NCBI RefSeq assembly: GCF_020881035.1
Contig: NZ_JAJITC010000013.1
Location: forward strand, 1 to 64,000
Origin: Paraburkholderia translucens
GTDB lineage: Bacteria; Pseudomonadota; Gammaproteobacteria; Burkholderiales; Burkholderiaceae
DNA length: 64,000 nucleotides
Reading direction: 5' to 3'
Shown piece after piece: positions 1-8,731 of the stretch (positions are counted from its first letter, which is position 1; every line of letters starts with the position of its first letter). A program made the translations under genes and the position numbers. The notes under the pieces were generated by a model that made no database searches, was not told where the DNA came from, and saw only the letters and a program-made list of their open reading frames with translations.

Positions 1-23
1 CGCGGATACTCGGCGACGCCGAC

Positions 24-66
24 GCGATGAAGGCTGGCGCCGCTACGCAGCGCCAGCCTTCATCGC
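24..66. repeat. Perfect 17-bp inverted repeat (strong hairpin)
   Basis: Bases 24-40 are the exact reverse complement of bases 50-66, with a 9-nt loop. The hairpin lies just downstream of the truncated permease gene on the minus strand. Neither side has a T-run, so it is not a textbook intrinsic terminator. It may still end transcription, or it may mark a rearrangement boundary. Confidence 0.6.
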
Positions 67-103
67 AAAACAACGGGACCGTGACAACTACCCGGGAGTA
101 ACA

Positions 104-373
104 TCATTCCGTGAGGCAACACGGGATGTCCGTGTAATTGTCGATGCCGACAAAGCGCGCCGGTACGCTCGGCATGTTCGACTTGAAGTTCGTGAACGAT
201 AGCCGCAATGCCCAGATCAACGGAAAGATGTTGATCGCAAGCAACAGCAGGATGGTTGGAAGGATGAACAGCCACGCGATTGCCCGGTCTGACAGCCCGT
301 GCAGGCGCGCCGCCGCGCGCGCCTGCGATTTCGCCCGCAACCCTTCCGGAGGAAACGGCTTGTTTGCCAACAT
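104..373 (-). pseudogene. Truncated sugar ABC transporter permease (N-terminal fragment)
   Basis: This encodes only about 89 residues of a binding-protein-dependent (CUT1, MalF-type) permease, a family usually near 300 residues. It has the cytoplasmic N-terminus, the first membrane helix (WLFILPTILLLLAINIFPL) and the start of the typical FVGIDNY segment. It then breaks into an unrelated tail (IPCCLTE) and a stop. Start 373 is chosen because AAAGGAG lies about 10 nt upstream. It follows the binding-protein gene at 444-1775, so it should be the first permease of that operon. The other membrane helices and the EAA loop are missing and are not found at 1-103. It is almost certainly non-functional, cut by a deletion or rearrangement near position 125. 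Confidence 0.75.
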
Positions 374-443
374 GCCCGACTCCTTTACACGGACCGGCGA
401 GGTCAATCAGCCTGCCGCTCCGCGCGTTGACGTCCCTGGAGCT

Positions 444-1775
444 TCAGTTCTTCCCTTCTGTCTTGAAGACCTTGTTCCAGTCCTTGACCAGCAGATCAAG
501 CGCTTCTTTCGCCGAGCCTTTATCGGCTACCACATAGTCGTGCACACGTTTTTGCATGTCGAGCAGCAACTCGGCATAAGCTGGCTCTGCCCAGAAGTCC
601 TTCACGATCGCCATCGACTTCAGGAAGGCGGGCGCGAACGGTGCACTCTTCGGAAAATCCGGTGCATCGACGACCGACTTCGCCGCCGAATAGCCGCCGA
701 CTTGCCACCACTTCTTCTGCACATCGGGTTGCGAGAACCACTTGATGTATTCGAGCGCGTCCGCTTTGTGTTCCGAATACGAGACGACCGAGATACCCTG
801 ACCGCCGAGTTGCGTGAACTGCGCGGTTTCCTTTGGATTGACGAAGAAGCCGATCTTGTCGCCACCGACATTCGGATCTTTGTATAGTCCAGGGAAAAAC
901 GCGAACCAGTTCATCTGCATCGCGACCTGCCCGGACTTGAACGCATCGAGTCCTTCCTGCATGTACGCGTTCGTCATGCCCGGTGCGGTGCAGCACTTGT
1001 AGAGCGCCTTATAGAATTCAAGCCCCTTGACTGCACCGGGCGAATTCACAAAGCCATCGAGGTGATACGGCTTCTTTGGATCTTCATACTCGAATCCGTA
1101 GTTGTAGAGCATGTTCGTCACGCCCATCGTGATGCCTTCCGAGCCGCGCTCAGTGAAGATATATACGCCGTACACGGTCTTCCCATCGATCTTTCGGCCC
1201 TGGAAGAATTCGGCAGTTTGCTTGAGTTCGTCCATCGTGGTCGGCGGTTCAAGTTCGCGTTTGTATTTCTGCTTGAACTCGGCGCGCAGTTCCGGTCTCG
1301 CGAACCAGTCTTTCCGATACGTCCAGCCCACCGCGTCCGCCATGGCTGGCAACGCCCAGTAGTTCGGCGTGTTCTTGGGCCATTCGGCATAGCCGACGAC
1401 CGTGGCCGGCACGAAGTCGTCCATCGATATCTTGTTCTTCGCGAAGAAATCATTGAGCTTGACGTAGTGCCCGTTGACAGCCGCACCACCGATCCACTGG
1501 CTATCGCCGATGATGAGGTCGCACAGCTTGCCGTGCGAATTGAGCTCATTCAGGAAGCGGTCCGCGTAGCTCGTCCACGGCACAAACTCGAACTTCATTG
1601 CGATGCCGGTTTTGGCTGTGAAGTCTTTAGATAACTCGACGAGTGCATTGGCGGGATCCCACGCGGCCCAACACAGCGTCAACTGCCTGGCTTGCGCGTG
1701 CGCTGCCGATCCGAAGCAAAGCCCCATCGACGCTAGAACCGCCGCAATTACCCTTGCTAACTTAAGACGTAACAT
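444..1775 (-). CDS. Sugar ABC transporter substrate-binding protein (family 1)
   Basis: A periplasmic solute-binding protein of 443 residues for an ABC importer, probably for a sugar or sugar derivative. The N-terminus is a Sec signal peptide (MLRLKLARVIAAVLASMGL, ending near SAAHAQA). The mature protein opens with the usual LTLCWAAWDPANALVELSKD strand-helix of extracellular solute-binding family 1. Start 1775 is used because AAGGAG sits 10 nt upstream; the longer reading adds a charged stretch before the signal peptide. The next gene downstream is the truncated permease, and no intact permease or ATPase for it is in the window, so transport may be lost. The LacI gene just upstream is its likely regulator. 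The sugar cannot be named from sequence alone. Confidence 0.85.
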   Translation of the reverse strand: MLRLKLARVIAAVLASMGLCFGSAAHAQARQLTLCWAAWDPANALVELSKDFTAKTGIAMKFEFVPWTSYADRFLNELNSHGKLCDLIIGDSQWIGGAAVNGHYVKLNDFFAKNKISMDDFVPATVVGYAEWPKNTPNYWALPAMADAVGWTYRKDWFARPELRAEFKQKYKRELEPPTTMDELKQTAEFFQGRKIDGKTVYGVYIFTERGSEGITMGVTNMLYNYGFEYEDPKKPYHLDGFVNSPGAVKGLEFYKALYKCCTAPGMTNAYMQEGLDAFKSGQVAMQMNWFAFFPGLYKDPNVGGDKIGFFVNPKETAQFTQLGGQGISVVSYSEHKADALEYIKWFSQPDVQKKWWQVGGYSAAKSVVDAPDFPKSAPFAPAFLKSMAIVKDFWAEPAYAELLLDMQKRVHDYVVADKGSAKEALDLLVKDWNKVFKTEGKN

Positions 1776-1889
1776 TTGTCTTCTCCTTGTCTCTCTCGGG
1801 TCTTCAACCTGATGACAGACAGCGTCCATGCGCCGGGCGCTGTATTCGGGCTCTGGCGGATTCAGACTACGGTCCGCGTGTCGCGAGCG

Positions 1890-2909
1890 TCAGGCATGCG
1901 CATTCTCACGAAGATAAATTCGGGTTTCGAGTGTCGGGATCGTTAGCACGCCGCGTACGTCGTTGAGGAAATTGATGGCTGCGAGCCCCGCCCAATGGAC
2001 GATCCCACGCACGTCCTGATCGAGGATCACATCGATCGCGCGCTGGGACAATTGCAGGCGCGTGTCGACTGTGCATTCGTGGCCGATCAGAACGAGGCGC
2101 GCCTTGTCGCCCGATTCCTGCAACGCGGAAGCAATGCCAGAAATGCCGCCGCCCGTCACATACACGCCGACCAGATCCGGGTGTCCGGCAATCAGCCCTT
2201 GAACGGCGAGGCCAGCGCTATCGTCGTCTTCGGCGAAATCAGGTTCGGTGACCCAGCGCAGATTGCGAAAATCTTCTTCGAGAACCTGGGAGAAACCAGT
2301 GCGACGGTCGAGCTGATCGTGCAGCCGCGACGACGCGGACAACACTGCAACGGTGCCGATGCGTGATCCGACGAAGCGCCCCATCAACAGGCCGGCAGTT
2401 CGTCCGGCGATGCGGTTGTCGACGCCGACGTATGCGGCGCGAACACTCGACGGCAAGTCAGAAAACACCGTGACGACGGGCATGTTTGCATCGGTCATGT
2501 CCTGAATCATCCGCTCGACCCACGGGTAATCGAGCGGCACGAGTACCACCGCATCGTAGTCAATCAGTTGCTGGGCGAATGACGCGGCATCTCGCTGGTT
2601 CGACAGGTCGCAACGATAAAACGACGGGACGATACGGTGCTCCCGAAAGAAACTGGCCGACAGCGCGATATCGCGCTCGACCTGATCGAGAAAGCGGGAA
2701 TTGATTTGCGGCAAAACGAACGCCACCCGGAACGAGGTGGCTTTCGCGGGCCGGCCGCGGGTTGCGCGCTCGTCACGCAGCGTCGCAAGCGCGAGATGGA
2801 CGCGTTCGGCTGTTTCGGGGCGAACCCCCTGGTCGTCGCGTAGCACACGGTCTACCGTGGCGACGCTGACGCCAGCGCGACGCGCAATCATCATACGTGT
2901 AGCCGGCAT
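1890..2909 (-). CDS. LacI-family transcriptional regulator
   Basis: A DNA-binding repressor of 339 residues. Residues 1-50 form the LacI helix-turn-helix and hinge (ATRMMIARRAGVSVATVDRV). The remainder is a periplasmic-binding-protein-like sensor domain that should bind a sugar effector (FRVAFVLPQINSRFLDQVE, then DAVVLVPLDYPWVERMI). Start 2909 is preferred because GGAGGAG lies 8 nt upstream; the longer start at 2933 has no better site. It lies upstream of the sugar-binding protein gene in the same direction, so control of that broken operon is the simplest role. The roughly 260 bp upstream of it (2910-3169) hold no gene and probably carry its promoter. Confidence 0.88.
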   Translation of the reverse strand: MPATRMMIARRAGVSVATVDRVLRDDQGVRPETAERVHLALATLRDERATRGRPAKATSFRVAFVLPQINSRFLDQVERDIALSASFFREHRIVPSFYRCDLSNQRDAASFAQQLIDYDAVVLVPLDYPWVERMIQDMTDANMPVVTVFSDLPSSVRAAYVGVDNRIAGRTAGLLMGRFVGSRIGTVAVLSASSRLHDQLDRRTGFSQVLEEDFRNLRWVTEPDFAEDDDSAGLAVQGLIAGHPDLVGVYVTGGGISGIASALQESGDKARLVLIGHECTVDTRLQLSQRAIDVILDQDVRGIVHWAGLAAINFLNDVRGVLTIPTLETRIYLRENAHA

Positions 2910-3169
2910 GGGTCTCCTCCGGTGCCGAGCCAAGAGTCATTTTGTTAACTCAAGATAGTTTTCCGCCCGCAGAATGCAAGCTTTTTTATTTCCTTAAATG
3001 CGTCATTCTTGACGAAGGTGTTGCATCGAGTCCTGTATGCACTTAATGTCGCTGCGACCTCGGCAGCCCGGATAGCCGGACGTCAATTCGACTGGAGTGT
3101 CTGTTGAAAAACGGCCGGCGCGCCGCGCAATATCTGCTTGATTTGCTCGATGGGAAAAAGAACCAGGAG

Positions 3170-3826
3170 TCAGGCATCGTGCAGCCGGTGTTGATGGTCA
3201 GGGAATCGACGGCACCCGAATGTCACCGCGACCGCTTCCTGAATCGCCTCGAGTGACGCGCATGGGCTGAGGGCGCGCTTGAACACCTCGCTATGGGACG
3301 TGTCGATGTTTGCCAGGGTGCGAAGTGCTTGCTTTGGACCCAGATACCACAGGCCGCGCACCTCAAAGTAGTCTTCAAGTAGTGAGAACAGCAACCAGTG
3401 GCGCCGGTAATCACCTTCTGCATCACCCTTACCCGCACGCCTGAGCATCTTCTCAGACCAAGCCTTTCGAAACGCGATCTCTGTGGTCGAAATCGTCGCT
3501 GGCCCAGCGTCATACTGTGACCGGACACGCGCGAGCACCTGATCGCCGAAAGTACCTTGCTGGAATAGAACCCGGCCGCCATGAATCCGAATCCAGCCAG
3601 GTTCGGCCTGGTCGTCGGTGGCGTGAACGAACAGATCCAGAAACACACCGTTCCATGGTGCTGCGATGCGTAGTTGGCCTCCAGCGTGACGGAACGCAAT
3701 CACGTCCACGTCACTGGTCGCATCGCAGTCCCCGCGTGCGCGCGAACCGTATAGGATCGCCGTATGGCAATGGTAGGTGCTCTGCAGTTCGGCACATAGG
3801 GCTTCATATATTTGGCTATCGCACAT
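3170..3826 (-). CDS. Nucleotidyltransferase-domain protein (MNT/ANT type)
   Basis: A 218-residue protein with the polymerase-beta-type nucleotidyltransferase signature near residues 26-45: YGSRARGD followed by SDVDVIAF, which supplies the metal-binding aspartates. The rest is helical with no clear match by eye. Relatives include aminoglycoside nucleotidyltransferases, antitoxin-type MNT proteins and uncharacterised stand-alone enzymes. No HEPN partner gene is adjacent, so a toxin-antitoxin role is unlikely. AAAGGTG precedes the ATG by about 6 nt. It is the promoter-distal end of a less GC-rich accessory block of acetyltransferase genes, which makes modification of a small molecule or drug plausible. 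The substrate is unknown. Confidence 0.75.
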   Translation of the reverse strand: MCDSQIYEALCAELQSTYHCHTAILYGSRARGDCDATSDVDVIAFRHAGGQLRIAAPWNGVFLDLFVHATDDQAEPGWIRIHGGRVLFQQGTFGDQVLARVRSQYDAGPATISTTEIAFRKAWSEKMLRRAGKGDAEGDYRRHWLLFSLLEDYFEVRGLWYLGPKQALRTLANIDTSHSEVFKRALSPCASLEAIQEAVAVTFGCRRFPDHQHRLHDA

Positions 3827-3877
3827 AACACCTTTGCGTGATGATTTCCATTGAACATATTGACGGGACAGAAGCCG

Positions 3878-4402
3878 CTAAGCATGCCGTGCCTGACGCG
3901 GCATGTCGGACAGTAACGCCCATCGTTCATGGTCTCGCCATTCGCCATCGATGCGAAGATAACGTGGTGAAAAGCCTTCCTGTTGAAAACCCAGCCGGCG
4001 AACGAGCGCAATTGATGCAATATTCGCTGGCTGAATATTAGCTTCGAGCCGATGCAATCCAAGATCGTCGAATGCGTAGCCGATAGCCGCGCGTAGCACC
4101 TCAGTCATCAACCCAGTGCGGCGAGAGTTCGACATTCCGTAGTACCCGAGATAAGCGCTCTGAAAAGCACCTGCGACTATCTCATTGAGATTGACGACGC
4201 CGACCACTTTGTTCGATGCCATTTCGCGGGCGACAAGACCAACGTTCGCTCCAGTGAGGCAGCGCGCGAACCAGTTATCGAAACCTGACTGATCGGTAAA
4301 GGAAGTGACCCAAGGTAAGTGATATTCCTGACTCGCGCGGTTGGCCGCGATCAAATCGGCGGCGTCAGCACGGACCACACGGCTTAGTCGAATGACACTC
4401 AT
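3878..4402 (-). CDS. GNAT acetyltransferase, RimJ/RimL-like
   Basis: A 174-residue acetyl-CoA-dependent N-acetyltransferase. It shows the RimJ-type layout: an opening IRLSRVVRADAADLIAAN, a central GVVNLNEIV strand, a YYGMSNSRRTGLMTEVLRAA acetyl-CoA region and a C-terminal ALVRRLGFQQEGFSPRYLR typical of ribosomal-protein-type acetyltransferases. GGAG lies about 7 nt before the ATG. The pyrophosphate loop reads SNSRRTGLM rather than the common R-G-x-G-x-G/A, which is usual for this branch. Its real substrate is unknown. It is one of six GNAT genes or remnants between 3878 and 9530. Confidence 0.85.
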   Translation of the reverse strand: MSVIRLSRVVRADAADLIAANRASQEYHLPWVTSFTDQSGFDNWFARCLTGANVGLVAREMASNKVVGVVNLNEIVAGAFQSAYLGYYGMSNSRRTGLMTEVLRAAIGYAFDDLGLHRLEANIQPANIASIALVRRLGFQQEGFSPRYLRIDGEWRDHERWALLSDMPRQARHA

Positions 4403-4514
4403 GATTCTCCATCGAGATGTAATGGGTCGCTCCGCCTGGCTTCCAAAATGCGGAAGATATCCGGTTCTTGCGCAGTAAACCGATCAAGCGCGAGCCGGAA
4501 TGCACGACGCAGCG

Positions 4515-4916
4515 TCAGGAGGACCATGCAGAGTTTTGCAGAACGATTCGGTAGCCGTCGGAATCCTCGAATGTTCGACCTGACACGTCCCAATAAGGAT
4601 TGAACGATTTCACGCTAACGAATCCGTTCTCGACCAGGCGGTCACACGTCGATTGCCACTCGGCTCGGTCTGGAACGTAAAACACTAGCAAATCCTCACG
4701 CGTCGGGGTTGGCGCCACCGGGTGTCTCCGGCACTCGGTGAACTCGAAGTGATAGTCCATGCCGGGACTTCCAAGCATCACTCCGTCGAACCCCTGATGA
4801 TCCTGAAACTTTGCCAAGACGGTTAGGTTAAGCGCTGCGCAATACATGCGCTCAGTGCGGGCAAGATTGCTAACGGGCCGGGCGATCCTGAGATGTGTCT
4901 GCATGTTGGAAATCAT
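4515..4916 (-). CDS. VOC-family (glyoxalase-fold) protein
   Basis: A 133-residue protein of the vicinal-oxygen-chelate fold. It has paired beta-alpha-beta modules: HLRIARPVSNLARTERMYCAAL, a central MDYHFEFTEC strand and a C-terminal GRTFEDSDGYRIVLQ. Histidine and glutamate metal-site candidates occur (H near the N-terminus, E in HFEFTE, D and Y in the last strand), but which bind metal cannot be settled here. Starts at 4916 or 4904 are both ATG without a strong ribosome site; the TTG at 4922 is less likely. It may be a lyase, a dioxygenase or a drug-binding resistance protein. Between it and the GNAT gene at 4402 is a weak 42-residue ORF that I do not call. Confidence 0.75.
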   Translation of the reverse strand: MISNMQTHLRIARPVSNLARTERMYCAALNLTVLAKFQDHQGFDGVMLGSPGMDYHFEFTECRRHPVAPTPTREDLLVFYVPDRAEWQSTCDRLVENGFVSVKSFNPYWDVSGRTFEDSDGYRIVLQNSAWSS

Positions 4917-4918
4917 TT

Positions 4919-5285
4919 TCAACGACGTTGGAAACCGCTCCGCAACAATGCGAACTGCAGCAGGTCATGATAGGCGCCACACCAGTAACCGGCTTGCCGT
5001 TGATATCCCTCGCGGAGAAAACCCAATGTCTCAAGCGTACGAATCGACGGATGGTTTTGAGGGTGCACCCGAGCCTCGATGCGGTTTATCTGCATCGCGT
5101 CGAAACCGTAGTCGATCGCCGCGCAAAGTGCTTCTTGCATATATCCTTTACCGCGCGCAAGCGGCGCCAATTCATAGCCGACGACGCAGCTTCGCCAGTT
5201 GCGGTTCCATCCGTCATGGCGCGTCACTGGAGGAAACCTCCCGCAATAGCAGGCGCGAAGTTGTCAGTATCGGAAATGGGTCCAT
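4919..5285 (-). pseudogene. GNAT acetyltransferase pseudogene with internal deletion
   Basis: Two halves of a RimJ-type acetyltransferase are joined with the middle missing. The ATG at 5285 opens a clear family N-terminus (MDPFPILTTSRLLLREVSSS, then DAP) and hits TGA at 5214-5216. Right across that stop, in another frame from 5227, the C-terminal half continues: GWNRNWRSCVVGYELAPLAR, then GKGYMQEAL, IEARVHPQNHPSIRTLETLG and FLREGYQR. A normal protein would have about 70 residues between the two parts. The C-terminal half could be read from a GTG at 5227 as about 102 residues, but without the N-terminal strands it should be inactive. Confidence 0.8.
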
Positions 5286-5494
5286 TTGAATTCGTCTGGC
5301 AAGCAGGATGCGAATGATCGCATACCATAAATCGGCGGTTGCGGCGCGTTTGCCCATTTCTCAGATACTCGTTGGGCAACACTGCTGACGCGACCTGCGA
5401 GGAAATCCCCCGATTGAACGATCTAGCAACTGCTATCGAGTAACCGAAACTAGCCGGACCAGATGTACTTTACCGTCATGCTGCTACGTGCGGC

Positions 5495-6307
5495 TCAGCA
5501 CGCCGCTCCATCGCGCCGCACTTGATACAAACTTCCGACACGCCCCTGCTGCTGAAAACCCATTGCCTCGTATATCGCTCCGGCATGATAGGTTTCGTCA
5601 GCAACAACGACGAGCCGGTCTGATTGCGCGGCGGTCAACTTGATTACCTCGCTCATCAAGGACTTGCAAACATTTCGATTTCGATGCAATTTTCCAGTGA
5701 TAACTGATTGGAAACGCCCGACACCGTTGAGGAAGAATAAACCAAGACTTCCCACCTGTTCGTCATTGATAAAGGCTCCCCACCAGTTGCCTAGACCGCG
5801 GTGGATTAGTCTCCGGTAAGCCATCTGTTGATGTGCGATGTAACGTTGTGAGGTGACGTCCGCGGGACAGGACATTTCGGCAAGCTGCATTCGAGACCAA
5901 TCGTCCCAATCCTGGTGCACGGCAAACGGCCGCACCTTGACTAATGAGTTTTTCGCGACTGGACGCACGTCATCCGAATGGGCCGCCAACACCCGACAAA
6001 CAATCGCGTTGTAACCTTGCTCGACGAATGCGTCGAGGCTTCCAACGCTGTCGGCGCTTTCCGGCCAAGCGAAAGTCCGATGTGTGATCAGCGGCGGCGT
6101 GCCGATGAGTTGGGCAAAGTCATGCTCCAGCCGTTTCAGATCAATTCCCGCGGGGCGCCGATGCAGGACGAGCATGTTCCCGAAGAAGTATTCGGGCGCG
6201 TCCGGTGTGCGGACGACAATATAGTCGTCGCGCGACTCAACCAGTCCGGTTTCTGCGTGCAGCAACAAATCCGTAGCGAGGCCCAAGTTATCAGAAAAAT
6301 GGTGCAT
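5495..6307 (-). CDS. GNAT-family acetyltransferase, long form
   Basis: A 270-residue protein. The C-terminal part carries the GNAT fold, including NWWGAFINDEQVGSLGLFFL (strand and acetyl-CoA approach), KSLMSEVIKLT and a terminal YEAMGFQQQGRVGSLYQV. The first 120 residues form a further domain rich in aromatic and acidic residues, so it may be a two-domain or tandem GNAT. The start at 6307 (ATG) has only a weak upstream AAGA. Base composition is lower in GC than the flanking operons. The substrate is unknown. Confidence 0.75.
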   Translation of the reverse strand: MHHFSDNLGLATDLLLHAETGLVESRDDYIVVRTPDAPEYFFGNMLVLHRRPAGIDLKRLEHDFAQLIGTPPLITHRTFAWPESADSVGSLDAFVEQGYNAIVCRVLAAHSDDVRPVAKNSLVKVRPFAVHQDWDDWSRMQLAEMSCPADVTSQRYIAHQQMAYRRLIHRGLGNWWGAFINDEQVGSLGLFFLNGVGRFQSVITGKLHRNRNVCKSLMSEVIKLTAAQSDRLVVVADETYHAGAIYEAMGFQQQGRVGSLYQVRRDGAAC

Positions 6308-6533
6308 TCTTCGTATCGTTAGTAACGAGAGTAAGCAGTTTTTTTTGGAATTTTCTGCGTATTGATTTTTTTCTCAAGACCGCGCGCGGCGTACTGGACA
6401 CCTCGCTAACCTCCAAGGTCTTTTCCAGCATTGCCCGGTGCTCGTCTTCCTCGTAGCGATCGCCAGCCTGCTCTGTGTGGTCGCGGAACGTCAGCGCGTC
6501 AAGCGCGAGGAGTTCATCGATAGACGGCAACAT
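6291..6533 (-). CDS. Doubtful small ORF upstream of the GNAT gene
   Basis: An 80-codon reading frame whose end overlaps the start of the next gene by 17 nt. Its first half (MLPSIDELLALDALTFRDH) looks protein-like, while its end is a lysine/arginine-rich run over an AT-rich stretch. There is no recognisable ribosome site; TCTCCT, the opposite sense, precedes the ATG. It could be the remnant of a longer gene or noise. I do not recognise it. Confidence 0.2.
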   Translation of the reverse strand: MLPSIDELLALDALTFRDHTEQAGDRYEEDEHRAMLEKTLEVSEVSSTPRAVLRKKSIRRKFQKKLLTLVTNDTKNAPFF

Positions 6534-6639
6534 ATCAGGAGATCAAGACTATCAAGAGACGTTTTTCAAGCCTACTTGAGTCAATATTGTTGCCAATTAA
6601 AGTCGCCTCATTGGCCGCCTCTCGTGACCGAGCGTAGCC

Positions 6640-7149
6640 TCACGCGATGGGCATGTCTCCGGCGAGCGGGAGTTGCTTTCCCATCTCGAACGCACGAAGC
6701 TCGTAACCAAGTTCCTGGTACAAATCGACCGCCTGTTCATTAAACGCCCAAACGGTCAGTCGCATGTCGTTGGCACCGTTTTTTCGCGCCCACTCTTCTG
6801 CGAGTTTGATCAGTGTGCTCCCGACGCCGCGTCCCCGCAGTCGTTCCAAAACAGCGATTGAGCCAATACGACCGACCATCGAGGGTTGCAACAATGGACT
6901 AATCGGCTGGATCACCTGAACGGTGATAAAGCCGACTGCTGTGCCGTCATGCTCGGCGAGAAACATCGCTCGATCTTCTCCCTGGAGACTGGAGAGCCAG
7001 TGCGGTTTGTCTCGAGCGAATTCCGCGGTGGCGTTAGCGTAGATATCTGGGCGTGCCCGGTGGTGGACCGCGTTCAAGATTTGCCCCAGTTCGCAGACAA
7101 TCAAAATGTCGTCGATACTTGCGCGTCGATAGCTGAGCTGCTCGGTCAT
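6640..7149 (-). CDS. GNAT-family N-acetyltransferase
   Basis: A 169-residue acetyltransferase with a textbook acetyl-CoA motif: IGSIAVLERLRGRGVGSTLI (R-G-x-G-x-G/A loop) around residues 95-115, then LTVWAFNEQAVDLYQELGYE near 135-155. AAGAGG lies just upstream of the ATG at 7149. It has its own transcription start by inference, because a terminator for the preceding cupin gene sits at 7169-7192 directly upstream. The substrate is unknown. Confidence 0.88.
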   Translation of the reverse strand: MTEQLSYRRASIDDILIVCELGQILNAVHHRARPDIYANATAEFARDKPHWLSSLQGEDRAMFLAEHDGTAVGFITVQVIQPISPLLQPSMVGRIGSIAVLERLRGRGVGSTLIKLAEEWARKNGANDMRLTVWAFNEQAVDLYQELGYELRAFEMGKQLPLAGDMPIA

Positions 7150-7168
7150 CGTCGCCTCTTCGTAGTGG

Positions 7169-7192
7169 AAAAAAAGGCGCCGTGGGCGCCTT
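7169..7192 (-). terminator. Rho-independent terminator after the cupin gene
   Basis: Read on the minus strand it is AAGGCGCC, a CAC loop, GGCGCCTT and then further T residues: an 8-bp GC-rich stem running straight into a T-run. It lies downstream of the cupin gene (which ends at 7332) and before the next GNAT gene (start 7149), separating the two transcription units. Confidence 0.85.
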
Positions 7193-7331
7193 GGTCGTTT
7201 GCACGTGGCTCATTGGCACAGAAACAACTGCCTCAAACCATCGACTGGCGTTAATCTACGCACCGCTGCCGACCGGCCGTTCATGGCCGATCCCGAAGTC
7301 CATCGGTCAGCCGTCCACCTCTGCAAACTCA

Positions 7332-7820
7332 TCATCCGACACGAGCTTTACCATCGTGCGGTCCAATCGGCCGCGCTGGCCAATCCACCCATCGATCCTC
7401 GCGCGTCAATTCGTACGTTTCGTTTTTCGGGTAGCGAATGCGATTTTCAGATTTCGGTGTCTCGCCGATCACTATCAGTCGCACTTCCTGACTCGTGTTG
7501 TTCAGGAAGCTGTGGCAAATGCCAGTCCCCGCAGGAAATGCGACAGCGTCGCCCGGCTTCAGCCTATGCAGGTTGCCGTCGATCCATGCATCCGGCGTCC
7601 CCTCAAGCACGTACACGAACTCTTCCTCTGCACTTTCTGCGTGAGGGTATGAGGTCCGGCGCCCAGGCAAAAGTCGGACGTGATGAATTCCGATGCGATT
7701 GAGCCCAAGCTTTCGAGCCAACGGAGCACCGATACCGATGAGTTCCGTGTCACCTGGGTAGTGTTTGTCGTCCGGATCCTCAAGCTCGGTCCAGTGCTTG
7801 ATAAAGCTAGGTCGTTGCAT
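7332..7820 (-). CDS. Cupin-domain protein
   Basis: A 162-residue single-domain cupin. The two cupin motifs are visible: SYPHAESAEEEFVYVLEG around residues 58-75 and PGDAVAFPAGTGICHSFLN around residues 88-107, giving the usual His/Glu metal ligands. GAGGAG lies 8 nt before the ATG. Such proteins may be sugar isomerases, small dioxygenases or ligand sensors, and nothing here decides between them. The gene ends with its own terminator at 7169-7192. Confidence 0.85.
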   Translation of the reverse strand: MQRPSFIKHWTELEDPDDKHYPGDTELIGIGAPLARKLGLNRIGIHHVRLLPGRRTSYPHAESAEEEFVYVLEGTPDAWIDGNLHRLKPGDAVAFPAGTGICHSFLNNTSQEVRLIVIGETPKSENRIRYPKNETYELTREDRWVDWPARPIGPHDGKARVG

Positions 7821-8111
7821 TGCAGGCTCTCCTCAAAAAGACAGTCTTCAGTATAGCGAGACTCGCGAATGTCGACTGAACGTATCAACCGATGAAAGCC
7901 GTGATCTCGCTTGCACCGATGAATGGTCTGCATCGACCGGCGTTTATAGGTCCGTTGTTCCGAGCGGAAAGATCGCTCGAAAGACCGTGTAAAAGCTATT
8001 GCGAATTGCTGAAAATGGCCGAACTCGACAACACATGCAGAATCACTTTGATGCTCGAACTTTGGACGCCGACATCAGCGACCGATCGCGCCATACGGCT
8101 GCTATTGCGAC

Positions 8112-8567
8112 CTAGCTTTCTGCTTTAGATTCGCATGGCTGACGAACATAGTAAATGTCCCATTCCGCCTCATCGGTCTGTATAAATCCATTCCGCTGGT
8201 AGAAGCGGTTTGAATCGCTCCCGCGCAAAGCACCTACGCGGATTGGCATGCGGCACATGTCGGCGCTCGCGAAGATATCCCGCAAGACGGCTGCGCCGAT
8301 TCCTTTTCTTTGGTGCTCCGGCAGAATATACAGGTGGTCCAAGAGCCACCGGTCTACCTGTGGTCGAATCAGGATAAAGCCTGACTGCACGCCGTCTACC
8401 TTTATGAACCGACACAACGCAGGGTCGAACGACGCGATGAAGCGCTCGCGAGCACGCTGTGGGTTGAAACGACCGATTCGTTCCAAGCTCTCACGCATCG
8501 CGGCGATACGAATGGCGACCAGCGTGTCGGCATCGGACTGAGTTGTATTAGAGAAGGTGATGTTCAT
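8112..8567 (-). CDS. GNAT-family N-acetyltransferase
   Basis: A 151-residue acetyltransferase. The acetyl-CoA site is seen in LDHLYILPEHQRKGIGAAVL (Q/R-x-x-G-x-G/A loop) near residues 75-95, followed by the family's C-terminal SNRFYQRNGFIQTDEAEW. AGGAG lies 11 nt before the ATG. The 291 bp between it and the upstream cupin gene (7821-8111) hold no convincing gene. The substrate is unknown. Confidence 0.87.
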   Translation of the reverse strand: MNITFSNTTQSDADTLVAIRIAAMRESLERIGRFNPQRARERFIASFDPALCRFIKVDGVQSGFILIRPQVDRWLLDHLYILPEHQRKGIGAAVLRDIFASADMCRMPIRVGALRGSDSNRFYQRNGFIQTDEAEWDIYYVRQPCESKAES

Positions 8568-8731
8568 AGGGAACGGCTCCTGATCAAAGGGTTGCCGTGG
8601 CGCTTGTGGCTGACTGGTGCCGAATGCGACCGACCGTAGCCGCCCTCAAGGAGCCATCCAAGCGAGCAAGAGGAAGACCCAGTCACCGCGCACATGCACG
8701 TGGCACTCCCTGCCCCTCGCAACGTTGCGAT

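Noticed and set aside
4399..4527. 42-codon minus-strand ORF between the VOC and GNAT genes, ending in an ATGA overlap
   Set aside because: There is no ribosome site (the sense is CCTCCT), it overlaps the VOC gene end, and I see no family. It is probably chance, although the overlap is neat.
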